From Cycas panzhihuaensis (Eukaryota > Cycadophyta): a DNA stretch of 64,000 nt. Where the stretch lies: assembly GCA_023213395.1 (NCBI GenBank), contig CM041465.1, forward strand, positions 194,625,741-194,689,740, in the 5' to 3' direction. A program made the position numbers and the translations under genes. The notes below the pieces were generated by a model that was not told the origin of the DNA, did no database searches, and saw nothing but the letters and a program-made list of their open reading frames with translations. Below are positions 22,025 to 34,655 of the stretch, piece by piece (positions within the stretch are counted from its first letter, which is position 1; every line of letters starts with the position of its first letter).

Positions 22025-22640
22025 CAAGGGTGCCATTTGATCTATATTTGTTTTTGAACACCCATTTATGTTAAACTACCTTTCTGCTAAGTGGTAGATC
22101 AACGAGCTCCCATGTACCGTTCTTGATAAGAGATTGGTACTCTTCATTTATGGCGTTTCTCTAAGCTGTATGCTTTACAGCTTCTTGGTACGTTAAGGGC
22201 TCTTCATTAAGAGTAAAGTGTAATTCTGCTGGTTCAAGCTCAGTATATAATGATTCATGCATCCTTACTTTGTGGGTACTTCGAGTGCTAGTTTTGCCCG
22301 CCTCATCTGGACGTATGTCCTTATTGAGCTGGCGGGCTTCTCGAGATCCTTGAGTTGGGAATGATGTCCTCATTTCTCCAACTTCTTGATTCTCATCATG
22401 TTCATTAAAATGATTATTTTGTGAGGAGGATGTTGATGTGCGTGAGGAAGATGGTCCTTCTACCACTGTTTTGCCTTTGTTAATTGAAGGTGGAGAGGAT
22501 GGTTCTTCTATAATGGCTTTGCCTTTGTCAACTCTGCTATCTTCAAAAGATGGTGCTGGATGTGCACTCATTGGTTCAGAGTCATAACTTGTATCCTCCA
22601 AGGCTCTATTATCAGCTTCTAACATTTGGAGTAATTTATG
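22025..22640 (-). pseudogene. B reverse transcriptase start and integrase-RT linker
   Basis: The minus strand has an open stretch at 22625-22161 rich in Ser, Pro, Glu and Asp. This is the low-complexity linker of copia pol between integrase and reverse transcriptase. It holds a short internal duplication, KGKAIIEEPSS and KGKTVVEGPSS, 16 residues apart. It leads into LTYQEAVKHTA and then, in another frame, NGTWELVDLP and NKYRSNGTLE at about 22100-22030, where A2 interrupts the domain. Confidence 0.85.
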
Positions 22641-23230
22641 TCCATCCCCAATTTTGGAATCTGAATATCATACTTGATAACATTATTGTAGCGGCGTGAG
22701 GGTACTATGGAGTCTAATTTAAGTAACTAATCCTCTGTCTTTGCAAAAATGACATCTCTGGTAATGATGATTTTTTGTTGTGAAGGTATGAAGACCTTAT
22801 ACCCTTTGTTATCCATAGGGTATCCAACAAAGATGCCTTTAAGTGCCCTTGACTAGAGTTTATTTCTATCTATATCTAGAACATGGGCATAGCATATAGA
22901 GCCAAAAATTCTAAAGTAGTGAACAATGGGGGCTTGTCCTGACCACTTTTCATTATGTGATTGTACTTCCTTTGATGGGCTAACAACATTGATACAATAA
23001 ACTACCGTCCAGACATTACTCAAATTTATAGATAGGCAGGTACATTTTTATATATTAACATAGCATAAGCCATGTTCATGATTGTCCTGTTCATGCACTC
23101 GGCAACTCCATTTTGTTGTGGAGTACTTGCTATTGTTGTTTGATGCTTGATACCATTGTCTCGAAGGTAGCTTTCAAACTCATGTGAGGTATATTCGCCA
23201 CCATTATCAGTTCGAAGACATTTGAGTTAA
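22641..23230 (-). pseudogene. B integrase, distal part
   Basis: Minus-strand translation gives [20 protein letters not shown] near 23150-23210, then [19 protein letters not shown] near 23060-23130, which carries the catalytic Glu. A shortened C-terminal part resembling YKVFIPSQQKIIITRDVIF lies near 22750-22815. A stop replaces a Gln or Trp codon near 23045. It continues the open frame upstream (24279-23227), which ends with a stop at the ESGY motif. Confidence 0.85.
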
Positions 23231-24290
23231 TAACCTGACTCTTTTTCAGTGAGGGCTTTGAATTCCCTGAATATACATAATGCTTCATCTTTCTTGTGTA
23301 GAAAAGCTACCCATACTTTTCTAGTGAAATCATCAATGAAAGAGATGTAATATAGTTTGCCCTTAAGTGAAGGAATGGGCATTGGCCCGCACAAATCAGA
23401 GTATATCAATTGTAATGGGTGGCTTGATTTCCACTGACTTTTAGGAAAGGGTTGTCGATGAGATTTGACAATGATACAAGCTTCACATTTAAAGGGCTTA
23501 GAGGAAAACTTTAGAAGGTTTGGAAGAGTATTAGAAAGATCTCTAAGTATATCAATATGAACATGGCCCATACGAGCATGCCAAAGAGCTTCTGGTGACA
23601 ACGTTGGATGGGTCAAGATGGAATTAAATACAAATTCTTCATCGGCACAAGCACTTTGGGCACAATGGGCTTCAGAAGATGGAGAGCCATTCAGTCGAAA
23701 GAGTTTACCAGAGAGATGTCTAGTCAAAACCACCTGATTAGTTGGAGGGTGAATGACCTTAAGAGTTTGGTCATTTGCGGTTACACTAAGATCAAGTCCA
23801 TGAGAAACAAGTATGGATAAAGAGATTAGGGTTTGTTTGAGATTGGGTATGTATAAGACATCAAGCAATGTAAAATCTTCTAAGCCTGGGAGTTTTAGGT
23901 GAATGTTGCCAATTCCTTCAACAGGTTGCTGTGATTTATCATCCATGTAAATAACTCCATGAACATTTGAGTCAAATGTTTGATATAGACTACGATTGCA
24001 TGTCATATGTTGAGTTGCTCCTGTGTCCATGATCCACTGTCCATCGATTGAAGCCACACTATTGACAATTCCAATAGGGCTTGGCATTGGTGAAGGGAAT
24101 TCACAAGTGATATATCCACACCGAGCTTCAAAGTATCTCTTTGGTTGGTCAATGGCATTTAATGCTAAAGATCCCTTAATTCTTTGAATGTATGCTTGTA
24201 CAAAACCTGCACCACTAAAGGATTCTTCACAAGTTTCTTCAACATTGTGAGCTCCATGTTTTTGTTGGAACTTGGCCAACTTATAAGTGG
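23227..24290 (-). pseudogene. B protease, pre-integrase domain and integrase N-terminus
   Basis: The longest open stretch of B: 350 codons from 24279 to 23227. Protease motif WIMDTGATQHMTCNRSLYQ at about residues 81-99, with the catalytic DTG intact. Pre-integrase zinc domain with LWHARMGHVHIDILRDL at about residues 230-246 and CEACIIVKSHRQPF further on. Integrase core starts LQLIYSDLCGPMPIPSLKGK and FIDDFTRKVWVAFLHKK, with the first catalytic Asp. The open frame begins without a true start; it is part of the gag-pol polyprotein. Confidence 0.92.
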
Positions 24291-25237
24291 CAGTTCTACA
24301 ATCTTTTACTAAGTGTCCTTTACGGTTACACTAATCACACATAATAGTTTGATTACTAGTCCCTGAAGAACTACTGGTTTGACTCGATTGTCTTGCTCTT
24401 TGTTGAGGTGGCCCTTGGCCTTGAAACTGTTGAGGTTGTGATTGAGGGTTTAATTGACCTTGTGGATGATTTCTCACATTCCTTCCTCTTCCTCTTACTC
24501 GGTTATTTCCTCTGCCATGAGAGGGACCTTGATTTTTTTCTATAGTAAACTTCTTCTTCTACCTCAAAGGTTGCATCTGGAAGAGATTCAAAGGCTACAA
24601 AGTTTATATCAAAGGTCTTGTCAAATTCTATAAACTTCTCGGCAAGTTCTTCGAAGTTGAGTGTCTTCAATGTTCCACTAGATTGAAGACTTCCAAGCAA
24701 GTTTTTATAATCAAGGACATGTAAACATGACTGGATCAAAAATACCCAAGTGATGCATTGGGTCTTAAAGTCTTTGTCAATTGGCTATTTGATTGGTCGA
24801 AGGAGATTTATTGTCTCATGAACTCATCCCTTCTGCATTTTTAATTTGTTCATTTTCAAAACAAGATGAACAAATTCTAAATCTGACTTTGTATCAAAGT
24901 TCTTTATAAGAACTTCTAGGACCTTCCATGCTGTATCATGTTCCTCTTCGTTTATTAAGTTGTGCAAGGAGTGATCAATGACCAACAAAATTCCTGCACG
25001 AATCTTTTCATCATCTATCTCCCATTGTAGTTTAACTGCAGCATCTGTAGGAGCTATTGGGGCGGATCCACTCAAAGTAGTTGCTGTAGCCGTTCCTGGT
25101 GTGTTGGGTGTAGGCTGCAAGTGGGCTCTCCAAAGGCCTTCATACTTTGTAGCATTTTTAATTGCAGTGTACCATATATCCCAATTTTCTTTGCCTTTCA
25201 ATATGCAGTTAACATTTTGCTTGAATTGAGATGACAT
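24291..25237 (-). pseudogene. B gag with zinc knuckle
   Basis: Start taken at the minus-strand ATG at 25237 (MSSQFKQNVNCILKGKENWD), because C begins the same way at 36958. The upstream in-frame ATG at 25351 lies in leader sequence. Gag continues to about 24824 (KVLEVLIKNFDTKSDLEFVH). After a break it resumes at 24739-24503 (GTLKTLNFEELAEKFIEFDK). The zinc knuckle near 24290-24335 reads CD, stop, CNRKGHLVKDC: a Gln codon between the first two Cys has become TAG. Confidence 0.88.
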
Positions 25238-27200
25238 GGTGATGATGAAGAAGTAGAAGAGATGATATAAGTATGTGCCACTAACACGTGTGGCTAGTAC
25301 ACCTAGCACAACAGGGATGTAGAAATGATTATTATGATGAGAAGCAAGCAATGATTAATTATTTTTTAACAAATATATAAAAAAAATGAATATAAGTAAT
25401 GATGCAAGAATGAGGCCTAATGTAGAGCTGGCAAAGAGTAGTGATGTGTCATGCCACTAACCTCTCACTTATGTCCAAATGTAGGTGAGGTTTCGATGCT
25501 TAAGGCTTCTAGTATATGATTAGGGCCTTCACCCGTGATACCCGCATCTGTGCTTGGTGATGAAATCCAAGTCACAGTGGAGCCCAGGTACTCCCAGTCC
25601 TCACCCAGTTCACCAATGAGCAGCTTTATACCTCCTACGAAGAGTCAAACGGTACTATGTATCCCACGGCTATGATGGATATTGGACTGGGTTAATTTTA
25701 ATCTTGCATTAAGATTTTCAGTTTTCCTAGGTGGTTATCAGGATTATCCCTGATTGGAGGCCGTAGGTATGGCTAACTTGTCCCTCCACCACTATTCTGG
25801 TTAAGACTAGACCCAGTATGAAACTCACATCTCCCTTAGGGCTTGGACTTCGGCCAACCTTGGTCTATTTCAACCAAGGCGAGTGTGCGCACAAGTTAAG
25901 AACTAGCAGTATAGATCGTACATATGAGATTCCGTTTAGGAATAGTGTAAGATGTTTCCGTATAACTAAAAACTGAAATAGAAACTTGCCAAATGTGCTT
26001 GCTTACTTTTCATGCTTGCTTTATTGTTGTTGCTGCTTTTATGATGCTTTATTATTGTTATTACTTTTATGATGCTTTATGCTATGTGTGCAAGTAGAAA
26101 AGCATGCTAGATTTAGTAGGGGAACTGGATGTTGCTTCCGATCCAAGGTTTCCCTTGCTTTAGTATAATGTTTCCAAATATGATTTTGGAAGTTTTAATA
26201 CAAAAAGCCATAATGGGCTAAAAAGTAGATCAACTTGCCGCTAAAATGATGATTTTTCTAAATCTATATACATGTTATTTTGCCCTATTTTATGATTTTT
26301 TCACAAAATTTACAAATAATGATAAATGAGTAATTTTTAGAAATTACAAATATGAAGGCCTAAATGATGAAATCTGAATTTATGACAGAAGGAAAAAGTG
26401 TTTAGAATGTCGTTTCTGATAGATTTGTGAAGTCATATTTTAAAAAATCCACAAAAACTTTTCTACCCGAAAAAGCACCAAAGCAAAAGCATGCCAGATC
26501 AACTGTCTCAGAATCTGGACTTCAATATGTCAAAAGTTACGTTAAGACATGTACATTAACTTTCTCTTCTGTACCATCTATAAAATCTGCCAAAACATTG
26601 CCCGAAATGCCCTTATAAGGTCCTTTGTGGGGTTGAGTAGGAAAAATCAGCAACCGTGAGAAAACTGCATAGATCTCACTAACATGTGGATGAAATTTGA
26701 TGATATTTATCTTAAAATGATCTTCAGACATAAATATAATAGATGCATTAATAAAACTTTCAGATCTTCAGCATATAATGGAAAGATTTTAATAGGAAAA
26801 GTGCTTTAAATCACTGATCCACAAAATTTACCCTTTTTTTCATATCCAAAACTTGCTGTTTTAGGCTGAATCTAAAGTTACTCTAGAAGACAAAAATGAT
26901 CCTCTAGTGAAGGCGACCTTGTATGACAAATTTTATCAAATTCTGAGATGGTTAAATTTTTATGAAAATTTGGGCCTTTAATGCTTCTGGGACTGTTCCG
27001 ACAGCTGAACGGCTTTAAAAAGCTGTATTCTTCACCTCTGAATTTCTGCACACATGTACAAAGTAGAAACATGTAAAATACTTATAATTTATGCTCTCAA
27101 AATGTTAAAAAAAAGGAATGCACTTTCAATACTTCACATTGAAGGTGAAGGAGAGGCAAAATGACTCTATGCAAGTGGAATGGAGTGAATAGATTCCCTT
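25238..27200 (-). other. B leader, about 2 kb, gene-free
   Basis: No coding frame holds up. Homologous to the C leader (35013-36957): both have AGAGGTGAAGA near the LTR side, TCAAATTTCATCCAC in the middle and CTCACCTAC-type phrases near gag. The length is itself conserved, so a 2-kb leader is a family trait. Confidence 0.7.
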
Positions 27201-27215
27201 CTAGCTTTGATACCA
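27201..27215 (-). other. Primer-binding site of B
   Basis: The minus strand reads TGGTATCAAAGCTAG two bases after the LTR end. tRNA-Met-type site. Confidence 0.85.
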
Positions 27216-27217
27216 CA

Positions 27218-27529
27218 TGAAGGAAGGATGGATCTAGGAGATAAATCACTCACATGCACACAATGGCAATGGAGAATGAAAAAGAAGATGAAACAAGATA
27301 TAAGAGCAAGCTTGGAGGTGAGAATGAATAATTACTCCCTCCTTGAGATTTCTCCTTTTATTATTGAGGGTGAGCATTAGGGTTAGGATTTTCCTGGCTA
27401 ATGACATTAACCCAAAATTATATCTAAATGCACATAAAGTACATTTCATTAAGAGACAAATGCTAATAATATATCCTAAGGTTACATAATTAATCTACAC
27501 AAATGACCTTGATACATTAACCTCTTTTA
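27218..27529 (-). repeat. 5' LTR of B, 312 bp
   Basis: Same length as 10876-11187. On the minus strand it ends CCTTCCTTCA before the primer-binding site. Its outer end reads TA where the other LTR has TG, one C-to-T type change. Confidence 0.92.
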
Positions 27530-27534
27530 CTTAT
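27530..27534. repeat. Target-site duplication of B, right copy (CTTAT)
   Basis: Pairs with 10871-10875. Confidence 0.9.
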
Positions 27535-27715
27535 TCTATAAGTATTGTATTTTCTTTATGTTTTATTATTTGTTTTTTAATTTTTTTTGATATTAAGGGG
27601 TGCACTAACCTTGCACCATCTGAGAAAGTTTTGGCATCTCATTACATGAGATTTCACAGCTTATTAATCTTTGCACCTTTATTTTTTTTGTCCACCATCC
27701 TTTTACATTTTTTTC

Positions 27716-27750
<35 letters not shown>

Positions 27751-30416
27751 TCAGATTCCAGATTTGGTGACGCCCCTTCATGGATCTGTATGAGTGTTTG
27801 AGATCATTTTTTTTTTATCAATATCTTTGATCTGGTGTCTAATCTCTCCGATCTCTCTGTCTTCCTCTCAGCGGTCGCACAACATTTTTTTTCCATTTTT
27901 TATACATAAAAATTATATATTTTTTGAATTTTTTAATTCAATCTACAAATGTAAGGGTTATATAATCCTCTGCACCCATTTGCAATCATCTGTCAATATG
28001 TTATAACATGATTTCATCGAGCTGTATTATTAAAAATTGCCTCTATTCGTATAATTCACGACGACCATTTTTTATTAATAAATTTTATTTCTTCTAAAGT
28101 TTAATTAAATTAAACTATATTGAATAGTATTTGAAGTTTGAGTGGTTGAATTAGAGTGTATCCCCTTTTCTCCATTGACCCCCAATCTCATTATATCCTC
28201 ATGTGATCTCAAGACTTTATTTTAAAGGGGCTGAATCACTTTTTAATATAAAGTTTTTTTTCATATATTTTCTTTAAAAGGGTCACTATCATGTTTTCTA
28301 CTATATCTTCTCTTTGGGTTATTAGTTTTCAGCAAAATTAGGTCCATCGAATTTATCTTTCAGAGAGCTTCACTGTGGACTACTTATTTATCAGATTTAA
28401 AATAGTTTTGACTGAGTTTTAATCATTTGAAGTGACCTCTTCATTCAGCCTTCATTTTATTAACTGTAAATGGGTCCTTTCACTTTTTCTACAATAAATC
28501 TTGCATATAAGATTCGTTTTTTGAATTGTCTATTTTGTTGGAAAGCTGGTACGATCCTCTACAAGTTGGTATAATTTCTTATCCAATTTGAAGTTGGTTT
28601 GTAGGTTTTCAAAGCTAGCGAAGTTGAGATAACTTATTAGACTTAGTTCATTATTTTTTAGCAATATTAAAGTTATTTTTTCTAAGTTTCCTTAGCTGAA
28701 GACATATTAAAGGATCACTTATCTATGTATGACCACTTTCACATCATTCTATAAATATTTAATCTGAATTTTATAGCATCTAAGCCCCGTGGCTCCAATT
28801 TAAGCCCTTAAAAGGGTCCTCTCATTCATTCATTAATATCTTGAGCTCTAGGAGCCTATTTTCCGAAGGGTCGAATTTGTCGAAAAGGTATTTTTAATAT
28901 TCTTCAAATTGGAATAGGTTTTACTTAAATCTGACATTGTTTTGTAGGTGTTTGAAGCTAGTAATCTTGAACTTCTTGTTCAGCCTTGATATGCATGATC
29001 TTATAACTCTTCAAGCAGTTCATTATTTTAAAAAGGATTATATTTACATTATTGATCACTAATAATCTATTCTTGAAACTATTGTTGGCTTTTGTATATA
29101 TTTTTCAAGTTATTTTATAGCAAGAAGTTAATTCTTTAGCACTTAAAGCTATCAGCAAACTATGTGGCACTACTTTAACAAACAGGTATATTTGTTTACT
29201 TTCTATATTTCTTATTGAAAACTTATTACTTCTGATATATTTTTTATCATCTTAAGCAAAGGTTATACTTTATAATTTTAGGTTTTATATACATCTACTT
29301 TATTTTTCAAAAGGATTGTTAGTTATCCCTATTATCTTGTATACATTGGGAAAGAAGTTATTTTATTCTACATTGATATAGAAGTCATTTTTCATTCTAC
29401 TTTAGCCTCTTATTACCTTTGAAAGCTTCAAGATTAATTGAAAAAATATCATTGCTTATCTATCTATTTATCATTAAAAGCAACTAAACTTTAAACTTGT
29501 GTTATTTAAAGCATTAAAGAAGTATATAGATCCTTGCTTTCTTTCTACATCATATTAAGTTGAAAAACTAAGTTGCATATCATCTAGTATTCTTTTGCTT
29601 GTTTAGAAAGGAAAAGGTTCATTAGTTCATTCACCTGATTTAATAAGATTTAAAGGAAAGGTTATTGCATATTTACTTTTGAAAGTTTGAAAGATGTCTT
29701 TATTTCATATAAGTTGATCTCTATTATTTACTCTCTATTATTCTCTTGCTTAGCGAATTTATTTCCTTTTAGTTAATTTTTTCAAACCCTAAGCAAGACC
29801 ATAAGTTTTAATCAATATATCATCACATTAAAGAAGATAACTCTCAAATTAATCACCCTTATTTCTAGCCTTGCAAGGGGAACAATTAGGACCCCTAAAG
29901 TTACCACCACGTATATGCTAATTAGCCTACTCATATTAGATGAGGAAAGTTATTAGCTATAAGGTGTATTAGGTGGTAGGCTAAGGTGAAGAACCTATAC
30001 TCATTTAGTGTTTAAAGACCAAGGCTAGACTTGGAGAGGGTGAGTGCCTTGGTTCATGTAGCCTTCACTGCTAGATCTGTTGCTAAGTGTAAGTCCAACG
30101 TAGGTAGATCTACAATTCATAGGGGTATAAAAATCTTTGTAGCAACCCATGTATTGAGGTGTATTAAGCCTTGAGCTCACGTACCGATATATTGGGTCCC
30201 TATTTTGCTACTTGTGGGTAAGCGCCACTAGCCAAACTAACAACTAAAAATTTTCCTTGGAGACCCCTAAATTTAGAGTTTATAAGCCTTATTAGGGACT
30301 AGTTTACTTTTGAAACTTTAGGTAAAACTTGGGATACTAACACATGGTTCAAATTTTAAATTCAAACACTTGTAAACCTCATTTCATTTATCACATTTTT
30401 TAAACCTTTAGAAAAA
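27535..30416 (+). other. A3 leader, gene-free
   Basis: No coding signal. From about 28200 it aligns with the A2 leader from about 15400: AACTTCTATTTGG-like then GGTTTCAG-like phrases, CTGTCTATTTTATTGGA near 16228 against 28527, and near gag CAAGGGGAACA then TTAGGACCCC at 29874 against 16919. A short (TA)n tract lies at 27728-27750. The part before 28200 has no visible counterpart. Confidence 0.7.
27728..27750. repeat. (TA)n microsatellite
   Basis: About eleven TA units in the A3 leader. Confidence 0.9.
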
Positions 30417-31500
30417 ATGGCCTCAAGTTTTGGTAATATGATTATTCCTAAATTTGATGGGAATAACTTCTTGAATTGGGTAGGAGGATAAGACTCATCT
30501 TTATAGCTAACGAGATGTGGGAGTTTGTGAAATCAGGGTATAATGAGTTAGGTCCAAATGTAATTGATGCAGAAAAAATTACTTATAAAGAAAATATCAA
30601 GAAGGACAATGAGGCTCTCATACTTATATTTTATGCACTAGAAAACCATGTTTTTCCTTGGGTCAATGAATTTATCAAATCAAAAGAAGCATGGGATATA
30701 CTTCAGTTGATATATGAAGGAGCTGCATCCTCCAAGCTCCAAAATCTTAGAAGCAAATTTGAGAACTTGTGTATGATGCCCACAGAAATGGTAACTGAGT
30801 TCATGACAAAGGTGCAAGATATAGTCAACCAGATGAGCTCTCTTAGGGATACTTTAACAGAACAAATGGTGGTTGAACGAATCTTAAGATGTGTTGGTGC
30901 CATTAGAAGATTCAAAATAGTTGCCACAAGCATAGGCATGTCAAAAGACCTAAGTACATTAAAGGTGGAAAAACTAAGTGCTATATTCATTTCAGTAGAA
31001 GAACAACAAAATACCAATGAATTGCTTAAGCATGCCTTTACCATTAAGGTTTGAATTTAATCAAATTCTCAAGGAGGAACTTCAAGGTTTAAGAAATCAC
31101 CTCCCAAGAGAGGGGATAGGAGACCTAGAAGGGATGTTAGACAAGACCCTCCCAAGTATCAAGCCCTATATTAAAGAAGCCAAGGAGGACATTAATAAAA
31201 TGAGAACCCTCCTAGGTACACAAACTAAAGGAAACAATTTGAAGGATATACATGTTATCCAAATTGTCAAGGTAATCCTCAATCATCAAGGTCTAATTAG
31301 GATTATTATGATAATAGACTAAGAGAAAATCCTCCTCCACATTATGAAGAATGGGGAAGACCACCTAATATTGATAGATCTCATCCACGAAGCAAAAGTT
31401 TAAGCTATGGAAGGAGAAATCCTTCATATTTTTCCTATTACCATAGAAGTGGTCATTCAGAAGATAAGTGCTTTTCAAAACATGGACCACCCACTAAAGG
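30417..31500 (+). pseudogene. A3 gag remnant
   Basis: The ATG at 30417 starts MASSFGNMIIPKFDGNNFLNW, matching A2. A missing base near 30478 shifts the frame into a 192-codon stretch (30476-31054) with LQLIYEGAASSKLQNLRSKF and FMTKVQDIVNQMSSLRDTL. The zinc knuckle near 31438-31475 reads SYYHRSGHSEDKC: both N-terminal Cys are lost, so it could not bind zinc normally. Confidence 0.85.
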
Positions 31501-31539
31501 AAGTACCCAAAACACAATAGAATCAAGGGACAATAACTA

Positions 31540-32840
31540 GTTATTTTTATCTAGCTTCACTGCCAAGGAGGAAGAGGATGGCAACTGGTATATTGACATG
31601 GGTTGTTCAACCCATATGACCCAAAAGGAACACCTATTTTGAACATTGGATAAAAGCAGGAAGGGATCCATAATGTCTGGAGATGATACCTCCTACAAAT
31701 CAGTTGGTAGAGGTAATATAGCCCTAATGATAGATATAGAAGAATATAGATATTTTGATGATGTCTTATATATTGCAACTCTAAAGAAAAACTTATTATC
31801 TCTAGGGTAGATGATGGGACAAGACTACAAAGTTATCTTTGATAATGGTGAGTGTGTAATCAAAGATAAAGGAGAAACAAAGCTATAGTAGCAAAATGAA
31901 AGATGACCAAGGATCGATTATTTAAACTCATTCTTACTCCTTCAGATATAATGCCCTAAGAACTTTAGCTAAATTGGATAATGAATTTTGGTATAGAAGA
32001 TTTGGTCATCTTAATTACAATAGTTTAGCCCTTATGAAGCTAATGGATATGGTAAATGAATTACCACACATTGAAGTGAACAAAAACCTATGTGAAGGAT
32101 GTCTTCTTGGTAAACACCATAGGGAAAGTTTTCCAGATTTCAGTCATCGAGCATCGTGTCCACTTCAATTGGTATATATAGATATTTACGTTCCTATGAA
32201 CATTCCCTCACTAGCAGGTGCTCGATACTTTATCACATTCATAGATGACTTCACAAGGAAGACATGGGTATTCTTCCTCAAATATAAATCAGATGCCTTT
32301 CAACACTTTATTGACTTCAAAACCTTTATGGAGTGATAAAGTGGATACAAGTTACTATCCCTAAGATTAGATCATAAGGGTGAATTTATCTCCAATACAT
32401 TCAAGGATTATTGTATACACCATAGCATTAGAAGACAATTTACTAATCCTTACACCCCACAGTAAAACGATGTAGCAGAGAGAAAAAATCATATAATAAT
32501 TAAAATGGCTAGGTGTATATTAAAGGACAAGAATTTGGAACATGAATTTTGGGCTAAAGTAGTACATACAGTTGATTATTTACTTAATGGGTTCTCTACC
32601 AAAGCCCTTAGGTGGAAAACTCCTAAAGAAGCTTGGACTGGTTACAAACCAAGTATACATCATCTTAGAGTCTTCTGATGCCTAGCCTATGCTCACATTC
32701 CTAATCAACGGAGATCCAAATTGGACGATCATAGTATCAAATGTATATTCTTAGTTATAGTAAAACATCCAAGTCATATAAAGTTTATGACCCCAAATAA
32801 AAAATGGTTATGTTAAGTAGAAATGTTAAATTCCAAGAGG
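31540..32840 (+). pseudogene. A3 protease and integrase remnant
   Basis: Protease motif NWYIDMGCSTHMTQK near 31583 (DMG for DSG/DTG). The stretch 31974-32336 holds FWYRRFGHLNYNSLALMK, CEGCLLGKHHRESFPDF and FIDDFTRKTWVFFLKYK. Beyond the stop at 32334 (Gln to stop, the same place as in A1) the rest of the core is readable but damaged: the SDNGGEF box has become LDHKGEF and the Glu region reads NDVAERKNH. Non-functional. Confidence 0.85.
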
Positions 32841-33059
32841 ATACCTATTATCATGACATTCAAAAGAAGAATCAGGAAGTTACAATTAAGTTTGATACAT
32901 CATCTGAATCCAAATATGTGCCTTTTATGTTTGACTCTAAAAGAGTCATTAATGAACCTAGTGAGGAGGGAACTTCCTCTTAACCTCCACCATAAAACCT
33001 ACCAAAATAGGTTCATCAGAATCATGACTTAGGTAATATATTAGACAATAATTGTAGAT

Positions 33060-34640
33060 CCACATGCTCAGATAGGGTTAATTTTGCCCTTATGACTAAA
33101 GCATTGGAGACTGATGAGCCTCAAACTTTTGATGAGGCCAATTAATATGCATATTGGTGAAAAGCAATTGAAGATTAATACAACTCTATTGTTAAAAATG
33201 ACACTTAGGAGTTAGTCAATTTACCTCTAAAGAAAAAGGCTATTGGCACCAAATGGATCTACAAAACTAAGTTTCATTTAGATGGTTCTATTGACAAATA
33301 CAATGCTAGATTGTTTACTAAGGGTTATAATTAAATAAAGGCCATTGACTATACTGAAACTTTTACCCCTATTGCTCAGATGGAATTGGTTAGAATGATG
33401 ATGAGCTTAGCAACCTAAATAGGTTGGAAAGTTTACCAAATGGATATTAAAAGTGCCTTCCTTAATGGTTATGTCAAAGAGGATATTTATGTTGCTCAAC
33501 CCCTTAATTTTAAAGTTAGGGAGGCAGAAAACAAAGTGTATAAACTATAAAAGACATAGTATAGATTAAAACAAGCACATAGGGCTTGGTATTCCTACAT
33601 TGATAAATACTTTATAGATCAAGGTTTTGAAAGATCTCGAGTAGATACTAATCTATATATTTAAATCAAGGGAGGTTCAATCCTGATAGTAGGACTTTAT
33701 GTGGATGACCTTATCTATACTGGAAATGACTCCCACCTGTTATGATAATTCAAAGATACTATATGTAAAGAATTTGAGATGATGGATTTGGGCTAATATA
33801 TTACTTCTTAGGCTTGGAAGTATGGTAAGACATGAAGGATATTTTTATTTCCTAATAGAAATATACTTCAAATTTATTATAATAATTCAGGATGACCAAC
33901 TGTAAATCATTGACAACTCTAGCAGAAATTGGAATCAGGCCCTCCAAATCAAATAACTCTATATCAGTCGACCCAACACTTTACAAACAACTTATTGGCA
34001 GCTTGATATATTTGACATCCACTTGACCAGATATAACACACTCAGTTAATGTTGTGTCTAGGTTTATGCAAGATCTAAAGACCACCCATTGGCAAGCAAC
34101 CAAGAGAATTCTTCGATATCTCAAAGGAACTCTAGAATATAGGTTATACTACAAAGCTCTCCAAAATTTCAGTTGACTAGCTATACAGATTCAGATTGGG
34201 TAGGAGACATTGATGACAGGAAATCAATAATAGGTTATATGTTTAGTATGAGATCAGTAGCTAGAGCATAGAGTACAAAGAAATATAATACAATTTCCTT
34301 ATCTACAACTGAGGCAGAGTATAAAGCAATAATTGTAGGTGCATGTGAATTAGTTTAGTTGAGAAGACTACTACAAGATTTCCAGCTGAAACAGAAAGAT
34401 CCCACTAGAATTTGATGTGACAATTAGAACACTATTCAAATGATAAAGAATACAAATTTTCATGGCAAAACAAAACACATCAAGACTTAACATCACTTCA
34501 TTCAGGAACTAGTGCAAGTAGAAGAAATTGAATTGGTCTATTGTAGCACTGAAGACCAAACAATAGATATATTCACGAAGGCATTGGGCAAAGTTAAATT
34601 CCATAAATTGAGAGATAGCTTAGGAGTTACTCATATTAGT
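33060..34640 (+). pseudogene. A3 reverse transcriptase and RNase H remnant
   Basis: Readable with many stops: NDT then ELVNLPLKKKAIGTKWIY near 33205, QMDIKSAFLNGYVKEDIYV near 33437, LYVDDLIYTGND near 33697 (YVDD kept) and RNase H DSDWVGDIDDRKS near 34190. The closing phrase TIDIFTKALGKVKF is near 34560. At least ten stops, most explainable as Gln or Trp codons hit by C-to-T or G-to-A change. Confidence 0.85.
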
Positions 34641-34655
34641 CATTATAGATGAGAA

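Larger units (their letters stand above)
10876..27529 (-). mobile_element. B: complete Ty1/copia element interrupted by A2
   Basis: Two 312-bp LTRs (10876-11187 and 27218-27529) in the same orientation are flanked by the duplication CTTAT. Reading the minus strand from the right: LTR, primer-binding site, 2-kb leader, gag, protease, integrase, reverse transcriptase, RNase H, repeat-bearing 3' UTR, polypurine tract, LTR. A2 and its 5-bp duplication (9,022 bp) split the reverse transcriptase. Without them B is about 7.6 kb. Coding parts are broken by several stops. C (35013-42207) is a relative in the opposite orientation. Confidence 0.93.
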
